A stretch of DNA of 5,100 nt from the NCBI GenBank assembly GCA_020216575.1, contig JAIUYC010000414.1, forward strand, positions 1 through 5,100, read 5' to 3'. The translations under genes were made by a program, and so were the position numbers. This document shows, one piece after another, positions 1 to 5,100 of the stretch (within the stretch, counting starts at the first letter, position 1; each line of letters begins with the position of its first letter). Below the pieces are notes generated by a model that saw nothing but the letters and a program-made list of their open reading frames with translations, did no database searches and was not told the origin of the DNA. Source of the DNA: Coleofasciculus sp. S288. GTDB taxonomy: Bacteria; Cyanobacteriota; Cyanobacteriia; Cyanobacteriales; Coleofasciculaceae.

Positions 1-200
1 GCTCTTGAAGATGAATCTGGTAACAAGCGCTTGGTCGCCTATGTGGTGTCTGAGAGGGAATCAGCTCTCACAGAGGGTGACTTACGCCGTTTTGTACAGG
101 AAAAGCTGCCTAACTATATGGTGCCGTCAGCCTTTATGCGGCTTGATTCCCTACCCTTGACCCCCAACGGTAAGGTAGACCGTCGAGCACTACCTGTTCC
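1..200 (+). other. Adenylation domain C-terminal subdomain (partial)
   Basis: The first codons read ALEDESGNKR followed by LVAYVV, the usual A8-A9 linker of an amino-acid adenylation domain. LPNYMVP and NGKVDRRALP match the A9 and A10 core motifs, and the Lys in NGK is the conserved catalytic lysine of the adenylation step. The domain looks functional in the part that is visible. Confidence 0.93.
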
Positions 201-1695
201 TGATCAGACGGGGTTTGCTCTCGAAAAAGTCTACACAGCACCACGTACACCCCTTGAGGAGCAGCTAGCACAAATTTTTGCTCAAGTGCTTGGGGTCGAG
301 CAAGTCAGCATCCATGATAATTTCTTTAGTTTGGGTGGGCATTCTTTGCTGATTGCTCAGCTCGTTTTCCGAGTGCGACAAACATTCCAAGTGGAACTTC
401 CTTTGCGTAGTTTGTTTGAGTTGCCTACGGTAGCAAGCTTGGCCGAGAGGATTGAGATAGCTTACCAGACAGGAGATGCCACTATTGATCCAAAAACGGT
501 TGTCGATCTAAATGCTGAAGCTGTTCTTGACGCTACGATTCGTCCTGGGGTTATCTCGATTGAACGTGCTGAGCCTACCTGTATCTTTCTAACTGGAGCC
601 ACAGGCTTTGTCGGCGCTTTTTTACTGAGTGAACTCTTACAACAAACTCAAGCCGATCTCTATTGTTTGGTTCGTTCTTCTAATGCGGAGGAAGGCAAAA
701 AAAGAATCCGGAGCAGCCTTGAATCTTATTTACTTTGGGACGAATCTCTCAGCCCCAGAATTATTCCCGTTGTAGGAGACCTATCTCAGCCTCTTTTGGG
801 ACTTTCCGAGGAACAATTCCAAGATTTGGCAAGCCAAGTTAACGTCATTTATCACAATGGGGCGTGGGTTCATCATACTTCTCCCTACTTCACACTCAAA
901 GCTACGAATGTTCTAGGCACTCAGGAAGTCTTGAGATTGGCAAGTCAAACTCAAGTGAAGCCCGTGCATTTCATTTCTACTACTGGCGTTTTCTCCTCAA
1001 CGGGTCATTCAGGAGTTAAAGTCGTTCGAGAACAGGACAGCCTCGATGATTACTCAATACCATCAGGGGGTTATGCTCAGAGTAAATGGGTCGCTGAAAA
1101 GCTCTTAAGAATTGCTAGCGATCGCAGGATTCCCGTTTGTATTTATAGACTAGGACGTGTATCAGGACATAGCCAAACGGGTGTCTTTAATCAAAATGAC
1201 TTCTTATACAGACTGATAGTAGGCTGTATTCAACTTGGCAGTGTGCCAGAGGAAGAGATGATTCAGGACATGGCTCCTGTGGATTATATCAGCAGAGCTA
1301 TTGTCCATTTATCAAGGCAGGAAAAATCTTTAGGAAAAGCTTTTCACTTTGTGAATTCTCAGCCTTTCCACTCAGGTATGCTGATTAACTTGATTCGCTC
1401 GTTTGGTTATCCACTTCAACAAATTTCGTATGACCAGTGGCAAACCAAGTTGCTCAATATTGCTGAAAATGTTCCAAACCATGCATTGTATCCACTAGTC
1501 CCCTTTTTCACAGCCAAAAAATCTGAAAGAAAAATCTCTGAATTAATAGAGTTAAAGTTCGACTGCCAAAATACAATCGATGGGCTTGCAGGTACTCCTG
1601 TCATCTGCCCAGGGATAGATGAGCAGTTACTTAGTACCTACTTTTTATATCTTGTTCGCAATGGATTTCTGGGTGATGTTGAGTTAAAAATCTAG
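1..1695 (+). CDS. NRPS C-terminal part (5'-truncated): adenylation tail, carrier protein, thioester reductase
   Basis: This is the last module of a non-ribosomal peptide synthetase. The frame is open from base 1, so the gene starts upstream; the TTG at 31 is internal. In-window residues (564 in all): about 1-70 are the adenylation C-terminal subdomain, with A9 (LPNYMVP, bases 106-126) and A10 (NGKVDRRALP, 166-195) carrying the conserved Lys. About 75-155 are a peptidyl carrier protein with LGGHSL; the phosphopantetheine Ser is TCT at 343-345. About 190-564 are a reductase domain: Rossmann motif TGATGFVGAFLL, CLVR, GDLSQPLLGL, YHNGAWVHH, NVLGT, STTGVF and the SDR-type YAQSK (Tyr codon 1072-1074). 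The Thr, Tyr, Lys active-site set therefore looks intact. The family (Lys2, MxcG, NcpB type) reduces the carrier-bound thioester with NAD(P)H and frees an aldehyde, sometimes an alcohol. No thioesterase follows. Substrate specificity cannot be read, because the A3-A6 region lies upstream. Confidence 0.96.
   Translation, partial: ALEDESGNKRLVAYVVSERESALTEGDLRRFVQEKLPNYMVPSAFMRLDSLPLTPNGKVDRRALPVPDQTGFALEKVYTAPRTPLEEQLAQIFAQVLGVEQVSIHDNFFSLGGHSLLIAQLVFRVRQTFQVELPLRSLFELPTVASLAERIEIAYQTGDATIDPKTVVDLNAEAVLDATIRPGVISIERAEPTCIFLTGATGFVGAFLLSELLQQTQADLYCLVRSSNAEEGKKRIRSSLESYLLWDESLSPRIIPVVGDLSQPLLGLSEEQFQDLASQVNVIYHNGAWVHHTSPYFTLKATNVLGTQEVLRLASQTQVKPVHFISTTGVFSSTGHSGVKVVREQDSLDDYSIPSGGYAQSKWVAEKLLRIASDRRIPVCIYRLGRVSGHSQTGVFNQNDFLYRLIVGCIQLGSVPEEEMIQDMAPVDYISRAIVHLSRQEKSLGKAFHFVNSQPFHSGMLINLIRSFGYPLQQISYDQWQTKLLNIAENVPNHALYPLVPFFTAKKSERKISELIELKFDCQNTIDGLAGTPVICPGIDEQLLSTYFLYLVRNGFLGDVELKI
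225..465 (+). other. Peptidyl carrier protein (thiolation) domain
   Basis: The sequence DNFFSLGGHSLL is the canonical phosphopantetheine attachment motif. The Ser codon is at 343-345. It is followed by the usual helix (IAQLVFRVRQTF) and the LFELPTVASLAE end of the domain. It would hold the full-length chain before reductive release by the next domain. Domain limits are approximate. Confidence 0.95.
570..1692 (+). other. Terminal thioester reductase (R) domain, NAD_binding_4/SDRe type
   Basis: About 375 residues, the usual size for an NRPS terminal reductase. The dinucleotide motif TGATGFVGAFLL lies near 589-624. Further core motifs are YCLVR, VVGDLSQPLLGL, VIYHNGAWVHH, KATNVLGTQEVL, FISTTGVF, GGYAQSKWVAE (Y and K spaced YxxxK) and YRLGRVSGHSQTG. 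All expected active-site residues are present. Known relatives release aldehydes or alcohols; which of the two is made here cannot be told from sequence. Confidence 0.93.
1118..1125. repeat. HIP1 palindrome GCGATCGC
   Basis: A perfect 8-base HIP1 site lies inside the reductase coding region. HIP1 is strongly over-represented in many cyanobacterial genomes. One copy in 5.1 kb is only modest support for a cyanobacterial host. A near match (GCGATCG followed by A) lies at 4514-4521. Confidence 0.6.
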
Positions 1696-1717
1696 TTTTT
1701 ATTTCACCCAAAAACTA
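1693..1717 (+). repeat. Stem-loop overlapping the NRPS stop codon
   Basis: TAGTTTTT (1693-1700, starting with the stop codon itself) pairs perfectly with AAAAACTA (1710-1717) across a 9-base loop. The 8-bp stem is AT-rich and lacks a following T-tract, so it is not a typical intrinsic terminator. It could be a weak 3'-end structure or chance. Confidence 0.3.
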
Positions 1718-1733
1718 AGCAAGTAAGATTCAT

Positions 1734-1757
1734 GGAGAGATTCAAATAATTCTCTCC
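1734..1757 (+). repeat. Inverted repeat in the NRPS/dioxygenase gap, possible hairpin
   Basis: GGAGAGA (1734-1740) and TCTCTCC (1751-1757) form a perfect 7-bp stem around a 10-base AT-rich loop, 39 bases after the NRPS stop. The bases that follow are GAATAAAAAG rather than a T-run, so factor-independent termination on the + strand is doubtful. It may be an mRNA-processing or partial-termination structure that separates the long NRPS message from the tailoring genes, or an operator-like site. Confidence 0.35.
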
Positions 1758-1802
1758 GAATAAAAAGTAGCATCCTAATTTGCCAACTCACTACTAATCA
1801 TT

Positions 1803-1807
1803 AAAGG
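1803..1807 (+). promoter_or_regulatory. Ribosome binding site for the dioxygenase gene
   Basis: AAAGG lies 6 bases before the ATG at 1814. It is a modest Shine-Dalgarno match that supports this start. Confidence 0.5.
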
Positions 1808-1813
1808 CTTACT

Positions 1814-2656
1814 ATGTTCCTAACAGAAGAGCAAATAACAACCTATAAAAATAACGGTTTTGTCTTGCTGGATGAATATTTTTCGCGAACTGAAATTGAG
1901 CTTATGAAAGCAGAGCTACCTGCTCTCTTTGCAGAAGAGACCTCAAAGAGAGTTCTTGAAGAAGAAGGAAACACTGTGCGTTCAGTTCATGGCTCACATA
2001 CTACTAATGAGGTTTTTCGACGGCTATCGCGACATCCACGGCTTGTTTTACCTGCTATGCATATTCTTGGCAGTAAAGTATACGTTTACCAATTTAAAAT
2101 CAATGCAAAAGCGGCATTTAGTGGTGATGTTTGGGAATGGCATCAAGACTATATTTTTTGGAAAAAAGAGGACGGTTTGCAAACACCACGAGTGACCAAT
2201 GCTCTTGTTTTTTTAGATGAAATGAATGAATTGAATGGATCTTTGTTTTTTATGGTTGGTTCACATAAAGAAGGAATGATTGAAGTCAAAGCTCGGAATT
2301 TCAAGGAGATTAGTGGAGAATCAAAAGTTAATGACTCTTCATGGAAATCAAGTTTTACGGCAAAACTTAAATACTCTCTTAATCAAAAAATGATTGCCGA
2401 TCTGGCATTGAAATATAAAATTGTTTCGATCAAAGCCTTGCCTGGATCTGTGCTATTTTTTGATAGCAATATTGTTCATTCCTCACCAAACAACATATCC
2501 CCTTTTGATCGTTCGGTTGTGATTGTTACGTTCAATAGTATTGAAAATATTCCCTCTACAGTTGACAATCCACGACCCGACTTTCTTGTTAGTCGTGATT
2601 TTCGACCGATAGAACCTCTTTCAGATAACGCTTTGTTGATACAAAGTGTTTCATAG
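1814..2656 (+). CDS. Fe(II)/2-oxoglutarate dioxygenase, PhyH superfamily (EctD/proline-hydroxylase-like)
   Basis: A soluble 280-residue enzyme expected to hydroxylate an unactivated carbon using Fe(II), O2 and 2-oxoglutarate. The metal triad is complete: His110 and Asp112 in WEWHQD (His codon 2141-2143) and His222 in FDSNIVHSSPNN (2477-2479). Arg233, 11 residues after the distal His, fits the 2-oxoglutarate-binding Arg; EctD has the same spacing. WHQDYIFWKKEDGL and NGSLFFMVGSHKEG closely recall ectoine hydroxylase and bacterial proline hydroxylases. Asp in HxD argues against a SyrB2/BarB1-type halogenase, where it is Ala or Gly. The N-terminus (LTEEQITTYKNNGFVLLDEYFS) is the usual PhyH opening and fits the ATG at 1814. 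The region at residues 155-205 is Lys/Ser-rich and poorly conserved by eye. The context suggests it hydroxylates a free amino acid, a carrier-bound residue or the finished peptide; which one is not visible. The gene looks AT-richer than its neighbours. Confidence 0.9.
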   Translation: MFLTEEQITTYKNNGFVLLDEYFSRTEIELMKAELPALFAEETSKRVLEEEGNTVRSVHGSHTTNEVFRRLSRHPRLVLPAMHILGSKVYVYQFKINAKAAFSGDVWEWHQDYIFWKKEDGLQTPRVTNALVFLDEMNELNGSLFFMVGSHKEGMIEVKARNFKEISGESKVNDSSWKSSFTAKLKYSLNQKMIADLALKYKIVSIKALPGSVLFFDSNIVHSSPNNISPFDRSVVIVTFNSIENIPSTVDNPRPDFLVSRDFRPIEPLSDNALLIQSVS

Positions 2657-2661
2657 CACCC

Positions 2662-2678
2662 AGCTTTGTAAGCTTTGT
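2662..2678 (+). repeat. Short direct repeat AGCTTTGT x2 in the intergenic gap
   Basis: AGCTTTGT occurs at 2662-2669 and again at 2671-2678, a 9-base period. A similar string, AGCTTTGGTTT, lies in the next gap at 3550-3560. The function is unknown; it may be chance in AT-rich spacer DNA. Confidence 0.25.
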
Positions 2679-2720
2679 TTTCTGCGATTGTTTAATTTCA
2701 GTACTTCTTTGTATAGATTT

Positions 2721-2725
2721 AGGGA
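2721..2725 (+). promoter_or_regulatory. Ribosome binding site deciding the methyltransferase start
   Basis: AGGGA lies 8 bases before the ATG at 2734 but only 5 before the in-frame TTG at 2731. The spacing and codon preference favour ATG 2734. Confidence 0.5.
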
Positions 2726-2733
2726 AAGTTTTG

Positions 2734-3501
2734 ATGCCTTCAGTTAATCAATCTTCTAAACGCTATTCCAACTACGATCCTTTGGCGCGGATATACAACC
2801 ATTCTTGGGCTCCGCCTTACTGTAAGCAATTCCTGACACCTTTAGACCAATTATTGCTCCAGAATCTACCCAAAGGAGCGCAAATTCTTGACCTATGTTG
2901 TGGTACAGGACAGGTAGCAGGACAGCTACTCATAGAAGGGTATCAAGTGACTGGACTTGATGGCTCTGAGGCAATGTTGCACTATGCTCGTGAAAATGCG
3001 CCGAAGGGTGAATTTATCTTGGGAGACGCACGCTGTTTTAATTTACCATCTACTTTCCATGCCGTTATCTCGACCAATGCTTCCCTTAATCATGTCATGA
3101 GTCTTGAAGAACTCCAAGGCGTCTTTCGCAATGTTTATACAGCACTAAGGGATAAGGGAATGTTTCTTTTAAGCATCTTTCTAGAAGAACATTTTTATTC
3201 AGATGCCTGGAAAGGCAACCTGACTGGAGGCGAGATTAAAGAAGAGTATGCCTGGGCTATTCAACAAAGCTATAATCTAGAAGAAAAAATAGGTGTTTTT
3301 AAAGTTACTATATTTCAATTATTAGAGGGAAACTGGCAGCGTTCAGACATTAGTTATCAGTACAAAGCTTATTCTAGAACTGAAGTAAAGTCTGCTTTAG
3401 AGTATGCAGGATTCACCGAAGTTAGTATTTATGATGCAAAAGGTAATTTGGCGGAAATTGATTATGAGGGAGATGCCATATTTGTTTGTCACAAAACTTA
3501 A
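2734..3501 (+). CDS. Class I SAM-dependent methyltransferase (tailoring)
   Basis: A soluble 255-residue enzyme predicted to transfer a methyl group from S-adenosylmethionine. Motif I is ILDLCCGTGQVAGQLL (residues 51-66, from base 2884). GLDGSEAML (74-82) follows, with Asp76 placed to bind the ribose of SAM. GDAR (97-100) comes next, then AVISTNASLNHV (110-121) as the motif IV strand and helix. The C-terminal half (WQRSDISYQYKAYS, then EVKSALEYAGF) is the usual substrate-side region of Methyltransf_25/11 proteins. An in-frame TTG three bases upstream is possible, but ATG 2734 has the better ribosome-site spacing. The length is normal for a freestanding methyltransferase, and no fusion or truncation is seen. 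It sits between the dioxygenase and the aminotransferase, so it probably methylates the peptide or a precursor. Whether it is an N-, O- or C-methyltransferase cannot be told from sequence. Confidence 0.9.
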   Translation: MPSVNQSSKRYSNYDPLARIYNHSWAPPYCKQFLTPLDQLLLQNLPKGAQILDLCCGTGQVAGQLLIEGYQVTGLDGSEAMLHYARENAPKGEFILGDARCFNLPSTFHAVISTNASLNHVMSLEELQGVFRNVYTALRDKGMFLLSIFLEEHFYSDAWKGNLTGGEIKEEYAWAIQQSYNLEEKIGVFKVTIFQLLEGNWQRSDISYQYKAYSRTEVKSALEYAGFTEVSIYDAKGNLAEIDYEGDAIFVCHKT

Positions 3502-3579
3502 AATTAGCTTCAATTCTAAACTAGACTACAAATTTTGCAGAATGACCCAAGCTTTGGTTTAAATTGACGGAGACGATTC

Positions 3580-3586
3580 AGGAGAT
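3580..3586 (+). promoter_or_regulatory. Ribosome binding site for the aminotransferase gene
   Basis: AGGAGAT is the strongest Shine-Dalgarno match in the window, with GGAG ending 11 bases before the ATG at 3596. It supports that start and efficient translation. Confidence 0.6.
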
Positions 3587-3595
3587 ATAAAGCTC

Positions 3596-5014
3596 ATGAG
3601 TACAGAAAGAAATAATTTACAAAAGAGATACTTAGAAGCCTTTATTAAGGGTTACACCAAGCGGACAAAAACCTCAAAACAACTCATGCAAACCTATCGT
3701 CCGGTTCTAGCTGACCCAAGGGCATCAGAAGCGTTCGATCCTGTCTTAAAGGAAATATGTTATCCCATTGTTAGCAAACGCTCTTTGGGTTCCAGGATAT
3801 GGGATGTTGATGAAAATGAATATATAGATCTCATGATGGGGTTTGGGGTGAATCTCTTTGGTCATAACCCGCTCTTTATCAAAAAAGCCTTACAAGAGCA
3901 GCTTGAAAAAGGTATACAGATAGGTCCGCAATCAGAACTTGTCGGTGAGGTAGCCGAGTTGATTTGTGAACTGACAGGGATGGAGCGGGTAGCCTTTAGC
4001 AATACAGGCACAGAAGCAGTCATGACGGCGATACGCCTTGCACGAACAGCAACAGGTCGCAATAAGATTGTGATGTTTTCAGGCTCCTATCACGGTCATT
4101 TTGATGGGACGCTAGCTAAAGCACAGATAGAAGATGGAAATCCATCAGCAGTGCCAATTGCTCCAGGCGTCATTTCTAAATTCGTTGAAGATATTTTGGT
4201 TTTAGAGTATGGAAATCCTCAGTCATTAGAGGTGATAAAATCCCATGCAAAGGAATTGGCAGCGGTTTTAGTTGAACCCGTACAAAGCCGCCGACCCAAC
4301 TTACAGCCTAAAGAGTTTCTTCAGGAACTAAGGCAACTAACAGAAGCATCAGGGATAACCTTAATCTTTGATGAAATGATTACTGGTTTCCGCATTCATC
4401 CGGGTGGCGCACAAGCCTGGTTTGGGATTAAAGCTGACATAGCCACCTACGGCAAGATTGTCGGTGGTGGTATGCCGATTGGCATCATTGCTGGCAAAGC
4501 GTTTTATATAGATGCGATCGATGGTGGAATGTGGAACTATGGGGATGCATCTTCTCCTCAAGCCAAAAAGACCTTTTTTGCAGGTACTTTCTGCAAACAT
4601 CCGCTAGCGATGGCTGCTGCAAAGGCTGTACTTCAGCATCTAAAGAATCATGGATTTACCCTTCAGGAGCCATTGAATCAGCGTACATCACAGTTTGTCA
4701 AAACACTAAACGCCTTCTTTGCAGAGAACGAAATTCCCATTGAAATGGCGAATTTTGGCTCAGTTTTTGCTCCTGCATCCTCGGAAACTTCTACTCTATT
4801 AAGAACTTCTCCCTCCTCAATTGGTACAGCTTTGCTCGTCTATCACTTAATTGACCGAGGAATCCTCCTCTACTTAAATGGTAGTGGTTTTCTATCCACA
4901 GCCCATACAGATGAAGATATAGATTACCTGATTCAGGCTGTTAAGGATAGCGTAAACGAATTACAAGCAGGAGGACTGTTACCTAGTTCATCGGCACAAT
5001 TAGCCAAACGATAA
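3596..5014 (+). CDS. Freestanding class III PLP aminotransferase (GSA-aminotransferase-like; PKS/NRPS AMT-domain-like)
   Basis: A soluble 472-residue PLP enzyme. Visible motifs: SNTGTEAVMTAIRLAR (135-150, PLP phosphate region), GSYHGHFDG (163-171), VLVEPVQ (224-230), FDEMITGFR (258-266; Asp259 pairs with the PLP pyridine nitrogen), YGKIVGGGMPIG (285-296; Lys287, codon 4454-4456, forms the PLP Schiff base) and FFAGTFCKHPLAMAAA (327-342). All catalytic residues are present. The extended N-terminus (TKRTKTSKQL, then YPIVSKRSLGSRIWDVD) and MGFGVNLFGHNP recall aminotransferase domains inside hybrid PKS/NRPS enzymes such as McyE, rather than housekeeping HemL, which is about 40 residues shorter. 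The closest functional precedent is MxcL, which aminates the aldehyde released by the MxcG reductase to give myxochelin B. With a terminal reductase in the same cluster, amination of the released peptide aldehyde is the favoured role. Amination of a beta-keto polyketide intermediate is the alternative. Confidence 0.92.
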   Translation: MSTERNNLQKRYLEAFIKGYTKRTKTSKQLMQTYRPVLADPRASEAFDPVLKEICYPIVSKRSLGSRIWDVDENEYIDLMMGFGVNLFGHNPLFIKKALQEQLEKGIQIGPQSELVGEVAELICELTGMERVAFSNTGTEAVMTAIRLARTATGRNKIVMFSGSYHGHFDGTLAKAQIEDGNPSAVPIAPGVISKFVEDILVLEYGNPQSLEVIKSHAKELAAVLVEPVQSRRPNLQPKEFLQELRQLTEASGITLIFDEMITGFRIHPGGAQAWFGIKADIATYGKIVGGGMPIGIIAGKAFYIDAIDGGMWNYGDASSPQAKKTFFAGTFCKHPLAMAAAKAVLQHLKNHGFTLQEPLNQRTSQFVKTLNAFFAENEIPIEMANFGSVFAPASSETSTLLRTSPSSIGTALLVYHLIDRGILLYLNGSGFLSTAHTDEDIDYLIQAVKDSVNELQAGGLLPSSSAQLAKR

Positions 5015-5100
5015 AAGCAGTAGAGTTCTTGCAGAATTCGGGAATCGAGTTGATCAAACTGATTATTGGCAAGAGTTTGATATAAAGTGACAGTCAATCA
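5015..5100. other. Non-coding tail with no recognisable gene
   Basis: These 86 bases hold no credible open frame. A 7-bp hairpin with one G-T pair (GAGTTCT at 5023-5029, loop TGC, AGAATTC at 5033-5039) is present without a T-tract, so the end of the operon cannot be placed here with confidence. Confidence 0.5.

Noticed and set aside
31..33. TTG at 31 as the start of the NRPS gene
   Set aside because: The same frame is open back to base 1 and codes for typical adenylation-domain residues (ALEDESGNKR), so the gene is simply cut by the window edge.
1416..1604. Reverse-strand open frame opposite the reductase domain
   Set aside because: It is antisense to a well-supported coding region, with no domain or convincing ribosome site.
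1780..1798. Possible promoter elements TTGCCA (1780-1785) and TACTAAT (1792-1798) upstream of the dioxygenase gene
   Set aside because: The spacing is far too short for a sigma-70-type promoter and no better-placed -10 box is seen.
1929..2195. 88-residue open frame inside the dioxygenase gene
   Set aside because: It lies in another frame of a gene with clear PhyH motifs and shows no recognisable domain of its own.
1814..2656. Non-haem Fe halogenase (SyrB2/BarB1/CytC3 type)
   Set aside because: Halogenases of this superfamily replace the Asp of HxD with Ala or Gly; here it is HQD.
2688..2717. Possible promoter: TTGTTT (2688-2693) and TATAGA (2712-2717), spacing 18
   Set aside because: The -35 match is only 3 of 6, the DNA is AT-rich, and the implied start would fall on the ribosome binding site.
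3862..4743. Three short open frames (two reverse, one forward) within the aminotransferase gene
   Set aside because: They overlap a full-length aminotransferase with all catalytic motifs; their translations look like frame shadows.
3596..5014. Housekeeping glutamate-1-semialdehyde aminotransferase (hemL)
   Set aside because: The N-terminal extension, the AMT-domain-like motifs and the NRPS context fit a biosynthetic-cluster enzyme better.
5023..5039. Terminator after the aminotransferase gene
   Set aside because: The stem is short, with a 3-base loop and one G-T pair, and no T-tract follows.

Overview
The window looks like the downstream end of a non-ribosomal peptide synthetase (NRPS) gene cluster, probably cyanobacterial. 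The support for a cyanobacterium is moderate: one perfect HIP1 palindrome (GCGATCGC, 1118-1125), a 7-of-8 HIP1-like site near 4514, moderate to low GC, and an NRPS/aminotransferase sequence style familiar from cyanobacterial peptide pathways. All four genes lie on the + strand with short gaps (118, 77 and 94 bases), as expected for one operon or a co-ordinately expressed cluster. No RNA gene, CRISPR array, insertion sequence or tRNA is visible.

Layout: 1-1695 is the 3' end of an NRPS gene, open at the left edge. It holds the tail of an adenylation domain, one peptidyl carrier protein and a C-terminal NAD(P)H-dependent thioester reductase (R) domain. 1814-2656 encodes an Fe(II)/2-oxoglutarate dioxygenase of the phytanoyl-CoA dioxygenase (PhyH) superfamily, with EctD-like motifs and a complete metal triad. 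2734-3501 encodes a class I SAM-dependent methyltransferase. 3596-5014 encodes a freestanding class III PLP aminotransferase that resembles the aminotransferase domains built into hybrid PKS/NRPS enzymes. The last 86 bases hold no gene.

Working together (inference): the NRPS finishes its chain on the carrier protein and the R domain releases it by reduction as an aldehyde or alcohol, not by thioesterase hydrolysis. The nearby aminotransferase is well placed to turn such an aldehyde into a primary amine, the logic known from the MxcG/MxcL pair of myxochelin B biosynthesis. The dioxygenase would hydroxylate an amino acid building block or the peptide, and the methyltransferase would add N- or O-methyl groups. 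A reductively aminated, methylated peptide terminus recalls the chromophore of the cyanobacterial siderophore anachelin, but that is only a hypothesis. The adenylation specificity residues lie outside the window, so the product cannot be named.
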